DNA of 57,961 nucleotides from Prevotella sp. (GCA_017618275.1 JAFZUS010000116.1:1-57961); one strand, 5' to 3'; positions 34,074-43,382 are shown, counted from the first letter of the stretch. Notes: generated by a model not told the origin, from the sequence alone. Numbers and translations: made by a program.

Positions 34074-36086
34074 CTTCACCTTATACAATCGGAACGACAT
34101 AGCGGGAATATCGTCAAGGAGCAGGGTAGTCCCCTTGCCAGCATCCAATCTCAGCGTGCCGTTCTTCGGCGTGATGCGCTCAGGATTATCAAGGGTATTC
34201 TCATCGTCCATACCGTTGTGGCTGAGAGTGATTGTCTGAGCCATACGTTCGCCCTTCATGCCAGTCAACTGAATGCTAACGGGCTGCGACTGCTTCGAGG
34301 TATTGATGACCTTGATGATGACCTCGTCTGTATTCTTGTCGAAGACGGAAGAAGCGAAGAGACCGTCCTGCCCCTCCTGACCTGCTATAGGCTGTTTGTT
34401 CATCGTCATTTGCAGGACGTTGGTGCCCTTGTTGGCTGCATACATCTGCTGCACGTAGTAACTGCACGACTTGAACATACGAAGATTGTCGAACCAGATG
34501 GCATCAGGACGCCACTGCCAACCTTCGACATGAGCAAAGAGAGGGGCATAGGTGGCCATGTGGACGATATCGGCATTACGTTCGATACCCGTCATGTGGG
34601 CTGCTTCATAGAGCGATGTCTCGAAGTGGTTCCACTTTTTGCCCTTGCCGTGACAGGCATATTCGCCAGCAAACACCTTCGGGCCCTTGCGGTCGTAACT
34701 GTCGTAACGCAATCCATGCGAGAGAAACCACTCCTCGTTGCGATAGTAGTGCTCGTCATAGAGATCTACCTTCAACTCCTTCATACGAGGTTGCAGCAGG
34801 TCGAAATCCCATCCCTCAGAGTTGGGTCCTGTGGTGCCGATAAGTTTCAGATAGGGATACTTGGCACGCAGGGCGGCATTGAACTTCTTCAGGCGCTCAG
34901 TAAATACGGGACCATAGCCACCGTGCTGCTCATCATAGTCCCACTGCTCATTACCTACAGCGAGGAATTTCAGGTTGAAGGGCTCTGGATGGCCCATGTC
35001 GGCACGTACCTTGCCCCATTTTGAGTCAACGGGACCATTGGCAAATTCCACCAGATCGAGAGCATCCTGAATATAGTTGTCAAGGTCGTCGACAGCCACA
35101 TGTACTCCTGGTTTCGTGGGGTCTGGATTCTGGAACTGACAACTCAGTCCACAACTGATGACGGGCAGAGCCTCACAGCCGAAATCCTCGCAGAGTTGGA
35201 AGAACTCATAGAAACCAAGACCGTAACTCTGGTAGTAATCAGGGAAGAAACGATGACCGAAGGTATAGTGCCAGCGGTTCTCGTTCAGTGGACGGTTCTC
35301 AACTGGACCTACGCTGTTTTTCCACTGGTAGCGGGTATCCAAGTCGGTTCCTTCTACGATACATCCGCCAGGGAAGCGGAACACGCCGGGCTTCATATCA
35401 TAGAGTGCCTGTGCCAAGTCTTTGCGCATACCGTTCTCGCGACCTTTCCACGTGTCGGTGGGAAAGAGGGATATATGTTCTACATCCGTCGTCTTCTTGT
35501 CACCGGCAAGGAAAATGCGCAAAGCGCCTTTGGTCTCCGTGCGGGGTGATTTCAGTTCTGCAGTGTATTTCTTCCAGTCCTTGCCGCTGATATTCACTTT
35601 AACCGTCGCGAAGCGCTGGTCTTCTTCCATCGTATCATTGTCGACGAAACTCACTTCAAGGGTGGACTTACCACCTTCTGGGCAACGTGCCCAGACAGAA
35701 AAACGGTAGGTAGCGCCTTTCTTGACGGCAATACCGAAGAATCCTTCATTCTCCAAACCTGTGAACTTATCGTTGTGGCCAGAGTAGGAAAGGCGTACAT
35801 AGTGAGGATTGCGGTCGAAGGGTCCATCGTTACGTACCTCGAACTTGCCATAGGCACGCCACCCCATCAGTCTTTGGGGAAATTCAAACGAACGGTTCTT
35901 CACCATTTCTGCATACAGGCCGCCGTCGGCAGCATAGTTGATGTCTTCAAAGAAGATGCCATACATCGTTGACTGAACAGGGGCACCAAGTTTCTTTGTG
36001 TTCACTTCCATCACGTGGCTCTGAGCCGACATCGTGAGGCTGATCATCAGTGCAAAAGCACCTGCAAAAGTTCTTAATTTCATCAT
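34068..36086 (-). CDS. GH51 alpha-L-arabinofuranosidase
   Basis: This 672-aa exported enzyme removes terminal arabinofuranosyl residues from arabinan and arabinoxylan. It has a signal peptide (about 1-20, TMSAQS), a CBM-like beta-sandwich insert (about 80-200), and a TIM barrel with acid/base E380 in VGNEQWDYDE and nucleophile E475 in FAGEYACHG, followed by a C-terminal beta domain. I used the ATG at 36086 (MMKLRTF); the first ATG at 36119 is only 7 nt past the promoter box and would add a non-signal extension. It is convergent with the susC operon and completes the arabinan pathway. Confidence 0.93.
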   Translation of the reverse strand: MMKLRTFAGAFALMISLTMSAQSHVMEVNTKKLGAPVQSTMYGIFFEDINYAADGGLYAEMVKNRSFEFPQRLMGWRAYGKFEVRNDGPFDRNPHYVRLSYSGHNDKFTGLENEGFFGIAVKKGATYRFSVWARCPEGGKSTLEVSFVDNDTMEEDQRFATVKVNISGKDWKKYTAELKSPRTETKGALRIFLAGDKKTTDVEHISLFPTDTWKGRENGMRKDLAQALYDMKPGVFRFPGGCIVEGTDLDTRYQWKNSVGPVENRPLNENRWHYTFGHRFFPDYYQSYGLGFYEFFQLCEDFGCEALPVISCGLSCQFQNPDPTKPGVHVAVDDLDNYIQDALDLVEFANGPVDSKWGKVRADMGHPEPFNLKFLAVGNEQWDYDEQHGGYGPVFTERLKKFNAALRAKYPYLKLIGTTGPNSEGWDFDLLQPRMKELKVDLYDEHYYRNEEWFLSHGLRYDSYDRKGPKVFAGEYACHGKGKKWNHFETSLYEAAHMTGIERNADIVHMATYAPLFAHVEGWQWRPDAIWFDNLRMFKSCSYYVQQMYAANKGTNVLQMTMNKQPIAGQEGQDGLFASSVFDKNTDEVIIKVINTSKQSQPVSIQLTGMKGERMAQTITLSHNGMDDENTLDNPERITPKNGTLRLDAGKGTTLLLDDIPAMSFRLYKVKK

Positions 36087-36126
36087 TATTTTAGTATATC
36101 TGTTATTAGTTTTATTCATTCTGATG

Positions 36127-36134
36127 CAAAATTA
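36127..36134 (-). promoter_or_regulatory. Promoter of the GH51 gene
   Basis: Minus-strand TAATTTTG followed by GCATCAG is the -7 box. It is divergent from the receiver-gene promoter. I see no copy of the susC operator motif here. Confidence 0.7.
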
Positions 36135-36154
36135 GTTAAAAAATGCGTGATTCA

Positions 36155-36185
36155 TTTGTTTTTTCAAAGAAAAGATGTAATTTTG
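36155..36185 (+). promoter_or_regulatory. Promoter of the receiver-domain gene
   Basis: TTTG at 36155-36158 and TAATTTTG at 36178-36185 are separated by 19 bp. Confidence 0.85.
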
Positions 36186-36210
36186 TGAATTATTAATATT
36201 TTGGTAAGAA

Positions 36211-36567
36211 ATGAAGAGAATTTTAATTGCAGAAGACAATGACAGTAACTTTATTCTGATGACGTATATCTTGAAGAAATACTATCAGTTTGATCGTGCC
36301 AAGAACGGGCAGGAGGCTGTTGACATGGTTGATAAAAACGACTATGATTTAGTTTTAATGGATATCAAGATGCCTGTCATGGATGGAATGGAAGCGACCA
36401 GACTGATCAAGGAGAAACGCCCCGACCTCCCAATCATTGCCCTGACAGCCAATGCTTTTGACAGCGACCGTCAGTTGGCATTCGAGGCCGGATGCGACGA
36501 GTTCCTGCCCAAGCCCATCAGTAGTGATACCTGTCTGAAGACCATCTCCAAGTTTATTGATGATTGA
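36211..36567 (+). CDS. Stand-alone response-regulator receiver domain
   Basis: This 118-aa CheY-like protein has the acidic pair near residues 8-9, phospho-acceptor D51 (LVLMDIKMPVMDG), the conserved T in ALTANAF and K near 101 (LPKPIS). There is no output domain. It resembles receivers that take part in phosphorelays with hybrid kinases. No kinase is adjacent, so its partner is elsewhere. It is separated by 36 bp from the DUF853 gene and may be cotranscribed with it. Confidence 0.92.
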   Translation: MKRILIAEDNDSNFILMTYILKKYYQFDRAKNGQEAVDMVDKNDYDLVLMDIKMPVMDGMEATRLIKEKRPDLPIIALTANAFDSDRQLAFEAGCDEFLPKPISSDTCLKTISKFIDD

Positions 36568-36603
36568 AAATAGTGAATCATAAACCTTCAAAAGTGAACA
36601 ATT

Positions 36604-38196
36604 ATGCTTGACAAAGATAGAGGGTTGTATATAGCCCACTGCGCCAATGGTGCGCTTAGCATTACAGGTAAGATGGCCAACCGCCACGGACTCATTGCGG
36701 GAGCCACAGGTACAGGTAAGACCGTTACCCTGCAGGTGATGGCAGAGACATTCTGTCAGGCAGGTGTACCCTGTTTCATGGCAGACATGAAAGGTGACCT
36801 CAGTGGTATCTCACAGGTAGGTCGCCTGAGTGGTTTCATTGAGAAACGCCTCCCCGAGTTCGGTATCGAGAATCCTGAGTTCCAGGCTTGTCCCGTTCGT
36901 CTATATGATGTCTATGGCGAACAAGGTCATCCCATGCGGGCTACCATCTCTCAGATGGGGCCGCTACTGCTCTCACGCCTGATGCAACTCAATGAGACAC
37001 AGGCTGGCGTACTCACCATCGTCTTCCGCATTGCCGACGAACGTGGCCTACAACTTATCGATGTCAAGGACCTGCGAGCCATGCTCGACTGGGTGTCACA
37101 GCATGCGAAGGAATACAGGACCAAATATGGAACGGTGACCAGCATGACCGTTGGTTCTATCCAACGAGCCCTGCTGCAACTGGAGGCTCAAGGAGCCGAC
37201 AAGTTCTTTGGCGAGCCCTCATTCGACATCTACGACCTGATGCAATGCGAAGGTGGCAAGGGTGTGATGAGCGTATTGGCTGCCGATAAACTGATGATGC
37301 AGCCGAAACTCTATTCTACCTTCCTCTTGTGGTTGATGAGCGAACTCTACTCCACCCTACCCGAGGTGGGCGACCTGCCTCTGCCGAAACTCGTGTTCTT
37401 CTTCGACGAGGCTCACATGCTCTTCACAGATACCAGCAAAGCCCTGCTCGATAAGATTGAACAGGTGATTCGTCTCATCCGCTCGAAGGGTGTGGGTATC
37501 TATTTCATCACCCAGAGTCCGACAGACATTCCTGAGAACATTCTCGGACAACTCGGTAACCGTGTGCAGCATGCCCTACGTGCCTATACACCAAAGGATC
37601 AGAAGGCCGTGAAGACTGCTGCCGATACCTTCCGCACCAATCCGGAGTTCAAGACCGACGAAGCCATCATGAACCTGGAAACAGGTGAGGCACTTGTCAG
37701 TTTCCTCGACGAGAAGGGTGCGCCCTCTGTCGTGGAACGTGCCAAGATACTCTTCCCGTTGTCACAGATTGGAGCCATCACAGACGGACAGCGTCTCGAT
37801 CTCATCAAGCAGAGCCGCATCTATGGCAAATACGATACACCTATCGATCGTGAAAGTGCCTTCGAGGTGCTGGTGGCTGAAGCAGAGAGACAACTGGCAG
37901 AACAGGAACAGCAAACAGAGATTGAGATTCCCAAACCAGGAAAGGCCACCAAGGCAGAAAAAGCCGAGAAGAAAAAGCCCGGTATGATGAGTAAGGTGGG
38001 CAAGGCTATCATGACAGCGCTTACCTCTACCCTTGCTGCTCTCCTCGGTACTTGGGTCAGCGATAAGATATCCGGCAAAAAGACAAAGTCTAAAACCTCC
38101 GCTAAAGAGAAAGTCGTGAAGAATGCCACCAGTGCAGCCACCCGTACCATCACCAGGGAACTGACGCGTGACATCCTCGGCAACCTCGTCAAATAG
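36604..38196 (+). CDS. DUF853/HerA-like ATPase
   Basis: This 530-aa protein of the DUF853 family (YjgR-type, HerA/FtsK-like ATPase) has Walker A GATGTGKT at residues 33-40, a Walker B LVFFFDEAHML near 260 and a sensor region YFITQSPTDIPENILGQLGNRVQH. After the ATPase core comes a lysine- and glutamate-rich tail (about 440-480) and a hydrophobic patch. The exact function in the cell is unknown; DNA or protein translocation is the general expectation for the fold. Confidence 0.88.
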   Translation: MLDKDRGLYIAHCANGALSITGKMANRHGLIAGATGTGKTVTLQVMAETFCQAGVPCFMADMKGDLSGISQVGRLSGFIEKRLPEFGIENPEFQACPVRLYDVYGEQGHPMRATISQMGPLLLSRLMQLNETQAGVLTIVFRIADERGLQLIDVKDLRAMLDWVSQHAKEYRTKYGTVTSMTVGSIQRALLQLEAQGADKFFGEPSFDIYDLMQCEGGKGVMSVLAADKLMMQPKLYSTFLLWLMSELYSTLPEVGDLPLPKLVFFFDEAHMLFTDTSKALLDKIEQVIRLIRSKGVGIYFITQSPTDIPENILGQLGNRVQHALRAYTPKDQKAVKTAADTFRTNPEFKTDEAIMNLETGEALVSFLDEKGAPSVVERAKILFPLSQIGAITDGQRLDLIKQSRIYGKYDTPIDRESAFEVLVAEAERQLAEQEQQTEIEIPKPGKATKAEKAEKKKPGMMSKVGKAIMTALTSTLAALLGTWVSDKISGKKTKSKTSAKEKVVKNATSAATRTITRELTRDILGNLVK

Positions 38197-38225
38197 ACCA
38201 TCAGTTGCCACGACAATCATTAGCC

Positions 38226-40478
38226 ATGGATTTTGTAAGAGCGTTAACGACTACTCTTCTTTGCATCACGACGGCCATTGTTGTAGTGGCTCAGGAGGTT
38301 GTTGCCGATAGTGCCATCAGCACTTCAGGCGACAAGAACAGAAATGTGCTGATGAATGCGGCTTCGGCCTCGCAGCCACGCCAGATATCCTTGGGGCTGC
38401 CCATCTCCGGCCACGCCTATCTCTATGAAGACGGTCTGCCGGTATCCTACTATAATTACCAGGTCTATCCCTACAAGTCGTGGCATAGCGGCGTCAGTCA
38501 TGAGTCCGTACAGACCACAGGTCCGCAGGATATGGTCCTGAAATATGGTGTCATCACCTACAGCGTGGACAGTTATTCCAAACTGGCTGGCGATACCTTC
38601 GAGGGCAAGGTCAATTACACTTTCAATCACTTCGGTCGTCATGCGGTGGATGCGAATGTCTCAACACCCATCGGGAAGGGTTGGGGCCTCAGCATCGGCA
38701 CGTATCATAACATGGATCCGGGCAGTAACCATCTCGACATGACAACCCTGCAGGAGAGCGTGCATTTCTACAAGGCTGCCGTCTCGAAGACCTGGAATGA
38801 AGGCAGGGGCAAGGCGGGTCTCGTCTACCAGTATTCGCATAACAAGGAAATCACCGAGAACTACGGTCCCTTTATCTTCGTGGGCGACGGTAGCGTAAAG
38901 GAGTACGACGGTTTTAAGTTAGGCATAGACCAATACCGCCCCGCCAACAGGATGGTGAAATATCTGGATGTGGCGACAGGGAAGATGACGGAACAGGACA
39001 TCGACGATGCGAACATCAATCAGGTGCATAATGTGAACTTCCTGCTGAACTACAAATGGGACAGTGGTGTAAGACTGGCCATCCACAGCAAGTTCAAACA
39101 CGGTCACTCGTTCCGTGCCAACCCCAACATGATGGGCGTGAGCGAGGCGACTGCCGAAAGCGGATACACCTATGAGGACGGCACCATCTATACGGGAAAG
39201 GTACAGACGCGCAGGATGCTGCATTTCGACGGCTTCGAACACTCGTGGATGACCAATGCCGAACTGACGGGCAAGTCCAAAGACCATCGGCATAGTTGGC
39301 GCGCAGAGGTAGACTACTGGCTCAATGCCGGCGGCACGGAAACCTCCATGTATCTCTATGGCCACGAGGCGAAGAAAGACCCGAAACTGTTGCTGCACAA
39401 TGGCCACGAGGGCTATTCCTACAACTCCTATGCCGAGTATTACGACGGACATGAGCACAAACTGTTCGGTCTGGCATCCGACGAGTGGAACGTCTCCAAC
39501 CGTCTGTGGCTCTATGCAGGCGCGAGGCTGGAATACCTGAATGTACGGGGCTGGGCTGCCAACGAGCCACATAAGGACAATGCCCGTCACCCAGGGTTCA
39601 GTCTGGCGGATCAGGGTGTTGAGAGGAATCACTTCAACAACAACCACTTTAATTACGCCTTCATCGGCAGCGCCCGCTATGCGTTACTCCCCGGCTTTGG
39701 CCTGCAGGCCGAATTCTCTTCCGCCATCATCCACTCCCAACTGTTCCATTACGGCACCTACAACTATCCCACGCAGGAGAGTATGCCCACGAACTATTTC
39801 CGAGGCGGCATCTACTGGAAGAACAGGTGGATAGACCTCACCTCGCAGATGACCTATATCAGCATGAAGAACTCGCAGGAGCGCCCCAATTTCAGCCATG
39901 TATTGACGAAAGACGTCGGTGACATGAAGGCTGGCATGAGCGAGTCGTTCACCACACCTTTCTTCTACGATATGGCAACGCTCGGATGGCTCACCGATGC
40001 CATGATCACCCCGATAGAGGGTCTGAACATCCACGTGATGTTCACCATCCGCGACCCGAGGTACAAGAACTTCAAGATCACCCCGACCTTCAGCGACGGC
40101 GTGACGGAGGAATACGACTTCACGGACAAGACCATCACCGCCCTCTCGAAGACTGAACTGGAGATTGAGCCCTCCTACCGTTTCGGCGACTGGCGCGTGT
40201 GGCTGAGTGCCCGCTATTTCAGCAAGCAATACATCAACAAGACCAACTCGCTCTATTTCAACGGGCGTTGGGAGACTTTCGGGGGCGTGGACTTCAAACT
40301 GAACCGTTATGTGAGTTTTTCGGCAAGCGTGGTGAACATCCTCAACCAGAAAGGTGCCAGCGGCTCCATCCCCGCCGCAGACCTGATCACAGACCCCTCG
40401 CGTTATAAGGACTACGTGATGTCAGGCACATTCATCCGCCCCTTCACGTTTGAGTTCACCACAAAACTAAGTTACTGA
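38226..40478 (+). CDS. TonB-dependent receptor-like outer-membrane protein
   Basis: This 750-aa protein has a signal peptide (about 1-23, VVVAQE), a reduced plug-like N-terminal region (QTTGPQDMVLKYGVITYSVDSYSKL) and a long beta-barrel of alternating hydrophobic residues ending in aromatic tyrosine (FTTKLSY). There is no SusD partner and no obvious carboxypeptidase-like N-terminal extension. The substrate is unknown. The ATG at 38226 was chosen because the upstream TTG (38205) gives no signal peptide at the N-terminus. It is convergent with the PPTase gene, 2 bp apart. Confidence 0.8.
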   Translation: MDFVRALTTTLLCITTAIVVVAQEVVADSAISTSGDKNRNVLMNAASASQPRQISLGLPISGHAYLYEDGLPVSYYNYQVYPYKSWHSGVSHESVQTTGPQDMVLKYGVITYSVDSYSKLAGDTFEGKVNYTFNHFGRHAVDANVSTPIGKGWGLSIGTYHNMDPGSNHLDMTTLQESVHFYKAAVSKTWNEGRGKAGLVYQYSHNKEITENYGPFIFVGDGSVKEYDGFKLGIDQYRPANRMVKYLDVATGKMTEQDIDDANINQVHNVNFLLNYKWDSGVRLAIHSKFKHGHSFRANPNMMGVSEATAESGYTYEDGTIYTGKVQTRRMLHFDGFEHSWMTNAELTGKSKDHRHSWRAEVDYWLNAGGTETSMYLYGHEAKKDPKLLLHNGHEGYSYNSYAEYYDGHEHKLFGLASDEWNVSNRLWLYAGARLEYLNVRGWAANEPHKDNARHPGFSLADQGVERNHFNNNHFNYAFIGSARYALLPGFGLQAEFSSAIIHSQLFHYGTYNYPTQESMPTNYFRGGIYWKNRWIDLTSQMTYISMKNSQERPNFSHVLTKDVGDMKAGMSESFTTPFFYDMATLGWLTDAMITPIEGLNIHVMFTIRDPRYKNFKITPTFSDGVTEEYDFTDKTITALSKTELEIEPSYRFGDWRVWLSARYFSKQYINKTNSLYFNGRWETFGGVDFKLNRYVSFSASVVNILNQKGASGSIPAADLITDPSRYKDYVMSGTFIRPFTFEFTTKLSY

Positions 40479-40480
40479 TT

Positions 40481-41035
40481 TTATTCGCACACCGTATAGA
40501 CATACCGCTGTCGTTCGACGGTGGTATATTTATATCTGGTGGTGTCGATGACGGATTTCATGCCGTCGCTGATACCTACACCCATCATTTTGATTGTAGC
40601 CTCCTTCATCGTCCAGAGGCGGATGAAGGTCGTGGCTGGATCATCGGAAGATTCTATCTCACGGATTTCATTATCATTCATCGTATAACGAATGAGCGAC
40701 TCCCTGTATTCACGCATGCTCTCCACATCAATACCGACAGGATGGTTGCTGATAACGCAAGCCACCGCCTCCTTGCAATGGCTCAGGTTGAAAAAGATGT
40801 CCGGATGTCCGACGATGGCAGGTTTGCCGTGCTCATTATATTCAAAAATAGGGTTCTCCGTGATACCGTACTCCTTGCGCAGACCCTGCTTCAGAAGTTG
40901 GTAGGCGAGCACACAGAGCCGCTGCCCTAGTTCATGTCTGAACTTGAGTGCCTGCTCCCTCCGCTGCGCCGATATCTCCTTCAGCGCTGCCTCCAGATCA
41001 AGCCCCCATACCTCCTCCGATACCAAAGTAATCAT
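40481..41035 (-). CDS. 4'-phosphopantetheinyl transferase superfamily protein
   Basis: This 184-aa Sfp-type enzyme attaches phosphopantetheine to carrier proteins. The magnesium-binding motif GIDVE has D103 and E105, and the second motif is WTMKEATIK near 141-149. The N-terminal half is short compared with Sfp (about 225 aa). It is probably used for acyl carrier protein, as no NRPS or PKS is nearby. It is followed upstream on the minus strand by rmuC, 30 bp away with an AT-rich repeat between. Confidence 0.85.
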   Translation of the reverse strand: MITLVSEEVWGLDLEAALKEISAQRREQALKFRHELGQRLCVLAYQLLKQGLRKEYGITENPIFEYNEHGKPAIVGHPDIFFNLSHCKEAVACVISNHPVGIDVESMREYRESLIRYTMNDNEIREIESSDDPATTFIRLWTMKEATIKMMGVGISDGMKSVIDTTRYKYTTVERQRYVYTVCE

Positions 41036-41072
41036 AATTACTAATTACTCATTACTCATTATTAATTACTCT
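41034..41072. repeat. AATTACTCATTACTC-type simple repeat
   Basis: Degenerate copies of TAATTACTCATTACTCATTA fill the gap between rmuC and the PPTase gene, and overlap the first codon of the latter and last codons of the former. Confidence 0.65.
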
Positions 41073-42370
41073 ATCCCCACCTCCGGCATCGGAATCTTAC
41101 GGTTCGCATTTTCCTTCGCACCGAGATCCACCAGTTCGCGACCCTTCTGCACCACGCTCTGCCTTCCAGAGATCAGTTTGTTGTTTGTGCTGTCGTACGC
41201 CTCCTGCACCTTGCGCAACTTCTCGCCCAAATCGTTGTAGCGTTGCACAAAGTCGCCCAGACGGTCCAGCAACTGCTCTGCCAACCCGAACACCTTCTGC
41301 TGGTTCTCCGCTTGCTGGTTCTGCACCCACGCGATATGAATCATGTGTAGGATGCCTAAGAGATTCTGTTCTCCAGTCACAAAGACCTTCTTTTCAAAAG
41401 CCTCACGCCAGAGTGTGGGATCATTGGCCAGCGCCAACTGCAACGACGACTCGAAAGGCACGAACATGATAACAAAATCCACGGCATCGCGGCCGTTCTT
41501 GATATACTTCGAGTAGTCCTTGCGGGCGAGTTCATTCACGTGCTGACGCACGCTCTTGATATGATCCTGCAAGTAGCGCTCCTTTTCCTCAGGCGTCTCG
41601 GCATTGACATATTTCTCGTAGGCCACGAGTGACACCTTCGAGTCGACGATGGCGTCCTGTCCCTGGGGATAGTGCAATATCACGTCGGGCTGCATCTCCT
41701 TGCCCGTCTCGTCGTTCTTCAACGGACGACCCAGTTCGTCGCGGAGGCGCGCCTGCACCTCATAGTGGATACCCTCCGTCAGTCCCTGACTGGCCAACAG
41801 GTCGCCGAGGATGATCTCACCCATATTGCCGCTCACCTTGTTGTCGCGACGCAACACGTTCGTCAGACTGTCTGTCTTCTCGCCCAACTGCTGCGTCTGC
41901 TGCATCATCTGGAGCATCTGCTCGCGGAACGAGGCCGAATGGGCAGCCGACTCTTTCTGCGTATCGTTGATGGCCTTCTGCATATTGCTGATAGCCTCCT
42001 TCAAGGGCTGCGTGATGCCTGTCATCGCCTCCGTATTCTGCTCCTTCAATTTCGTGGCGCTGGTCTCGAGCAGTTGCTGGGCCATGTTCTTGAAACGCTC
42101 CTCATGGCGCTTCAGTTCCTCGTCCATCTGCTGGCGAACGAGTTCCAACTCCCTGCCCTGACTCTCGGCCTTGGCGTTGAGCGACTTGTTCTCCGCCTCC
42201 AAGTGCTGCACACGACTATTGGCAGCGTTGAGCAGTTCCGAGCGCATCGAGAGTTCGATATCCTTCTTGCCGCCCTCGATGCGGAGCGTGTCCATCCGGC
42301 GGTCCATCAGCAGGTAGAGCACCACGGCTCCTACCGCCACACCTATTATTATATATAATGCAATCATCAT
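41066..42370 (-). CDS. rmuC: DNA recombination protein RmuC
   Basis: This 434-aa protein has an N-terminal membrane helix (about 2-22), a long coiled coil (about 35-150) and the RmuC nuclease-like domain (NMGEIILGDLLASQGL, PDVILHYPQGQDAIVDSKVSL, DFVIMFVPFE). It limits DNA inversion or rearrangement between inverted repeats, which fits a repeat-rich genome though no causal link is shown. The start is one of two adjacent ATGs at 42370/42367. It is transcribed divergently from the DUF4332 gene out of a duplicated promoter cassette. Confidence 0.93.
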   Translation of the reverse strand: MMIALYIIIGVAVGAVVLYLLMDRRMDTLRIEGGKKDIELSMRSELLNAANSRVQHLEAENKSLNAKAESQGRELELVRQQMDEELKRHEERFKNMAQQLLETSATKLKEQNTEAMTGITQPLKEAISNMQKAINDTQKESAAHSASFREQMLQMMQQTQQLGEKTDSLTNVLRRDNKVSGNMGEIILGDLLASQGLTEGIHYEVQARLRDELGRPLKNDETGKEMQPDVILHYPQGQDAIVDSKVSLVAYEKYVNAETPEEKERYLQDHIKSVRQHVNELARKDYSKYIKNGRDAVDFVIMFVPFESSLQLALANDPTLWREAFEKKVFVTGEQNLLGILHMIHIAWVQNQQAENQQKVFGLAEQLLDRLGDFVQRYNDLGEKLRKVQEAYDSTNNKLISGRQSVVQKGRELVDLGAKENANRKIPMPEVGIE

Positions 42371-42386
42371 ATTCTGTTAATTTTGC

Positions 42387-42449
42387 TGCAAAAGTAAAAA
42401 AAATCTGCGAAAATCTGTGTAATCTGTGGCTTTTTTTATATCTTTGCAC
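42387..42449. promoter_or_regulatory. Divergent promoter cassette, copy 1 (rmuC / DUF4332 gene)
   Basis: This 63-bp segment carries TACTTTTG on the minus strand (42389-42396) and TATCTTTG on the plus strand (42439-42446), with a core TCTGCG...AATCTGTGTAAT...GTGGC between. It matches the segment at 46555-46617 (opposite orientation) at all but about five positions, with no gaps. Confidence 0.88.
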
Positions 42450-42486
42450 CAAGAAATCATTTTATGAATCATTAAAAACTATCATT

Positions 42487-42894
42487 ATGGATTACAAGAT
42501 TATCGACATCGAAGGTGTAGGCGACGTTTATGCAGAGAAACTGGTTGCCGTTGGTATCAACAAAGTGAGCGAACTGCTCGAGAAGTGTGCTGCCCCCAAG
42601 GGCCGCAAGGAACTGGCTGAGGCCACAGGTATCAGCGAGAAACTGATCCTCCGCTGGACCAATCATGCCGACCTGTTCCGCATCAACGGCGTAGGACCCC
42701 AGTTCTCCGAGTTGCTCGAGAAGGCTGGCGTCGACACCGTGAAGGAGTTCCGTCACCGTGTAGCAGAGAACCTGCAGCCGAAACTGGAAGAGATCAACGA
42801 GCAGTTCCACATCTGCGGCCGTGTGCCCGCCGTGAGCGAAGTGCAGAAGATGATCGACCAGGCCAAGGAACTCGAGCCGAAGATGACTTATTAA
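42487..42894 (+). CDS. DUF4332 domain protein (helix-hairpin-helix type)
   Basis: This 135-aa soluble protein consists of two helix-hairpin-helix-like repeats (IEGVGDVYAEKLVAVGI, INGVGPQFSELLEKAGV), the pattern of DUF4332. A nucleic-acid-binding role is possible but not shown. I used the ATG at 42487; the longer open frame from 42358 runs through the promoter cassette and is an artefact. It is a single-gene unit with a clear terminator. Confidence 0.88.
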   Translation: MDYKIIDIEGVGDVYAEKLVAVGINKVSELLEKCAAPKGRKELAEATGISEKLILRWTNHADLFRINGVGPQFSELLEKAGVDTVKEFRHRVAENLQPKLEEINEQFHICGRVPAVSEVQKMIDQAKELEPKMTY

Positions 42895-42912
42895 AATCTA
42901 CACAAACGAAAA

Positions 42913-42948
42913 GCGGGCACCTCCTATTGAGAATGCCCGCCTTTTTTT
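42913..42948 (+). terminator. Terminator of the DUF4332 gene
   Basis: GCGGGCA pairs with TGCCCGC (42934-42940), followed by a run of T residues. Confidence 0.9.
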
Positions 42949-42997
42949 TGCTTTAGCCCTCGTCGAAACTCGTGCCGCCGCCGCCATTGCCAACTCC

Positions 42998-43066
42998 GGA
43001 GTCTGCACGTGTTGGTCCTGGGAGTCTGCAAGTGTTGCCTCGAGGAGTCAGAACCATGGGTTCTTG
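42998..43066. repeat. Degenerate 23-bp tandem repeat, about three units
   Basis: Units begin GGAGTCTGCA at 42998 and 43021 and GGAGTCAGAA at 43044, a constant 23-bp period. They lie in the gene-free spacer 42949-43382. Confidence 0.55.
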
Positions 43067-43203
43067 CATGTTTTCTGATACCTGCTAGAGCAGGATTTTG
43101 ATGTTTTTGTCCCACGGCCAAGTGCTATCATCTTAGTGGCAGAGGGTTTTGAAATATCGTATCTCATTGATTTTCTGCTTTTTAGATGAATTATGAATGG
43201 ACT

Positions 43204-43355
43204 GTGTGACAGATGACAGTTGTGACAGTTGTTTTTTGAGAGGGTACCACTCTCTTGTATTATATATATAACTATCTATATATCAATTATTTATAAGTAT
43301 TATAAAGGGTAGCGTACCCCTCTTTTTTTAATTGTCACAACTGTAACTGTCACAC
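43204..43355. repeat. About 150-bp imperfect inverted-repeat element with AT-rich centre
   Basis: The outer arm GTGTGACAGATGACAGTTGT (43204 on) pairs with its complement ending at 43355. Inner arms contain GAGAGGGTACC (43238 on) and GGGTACGCTACCC (complement near 43307-43322). The centre is almost pure A/T. It has no coding capacity and lies between convergent genes. Confidence 0.75.
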
Positions 43356-43382
43356 CCGACCGTTTTGTCGCTTGTTGGCGAT

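Noticed and set aside
42358-42486. N-terminal extension of the DUF4332 protein
   Set aside because: The codons run through the promoter cassette and match, in translation, the false extension of nadB; the ATG at 42487 follows the -7 box.
42998-43066. Possible CRISPR array
   Set aside because: The 23-bp units are contiguous and degenerate, without spacers, and no cas gene is present.
41066-43355. Functional link between RmuC and the nearby inverted repeats
   Set aside because: RmuC is known for limiting inversions, but adjacency alone is no evidence and rmuC is a common housekeeping gene.
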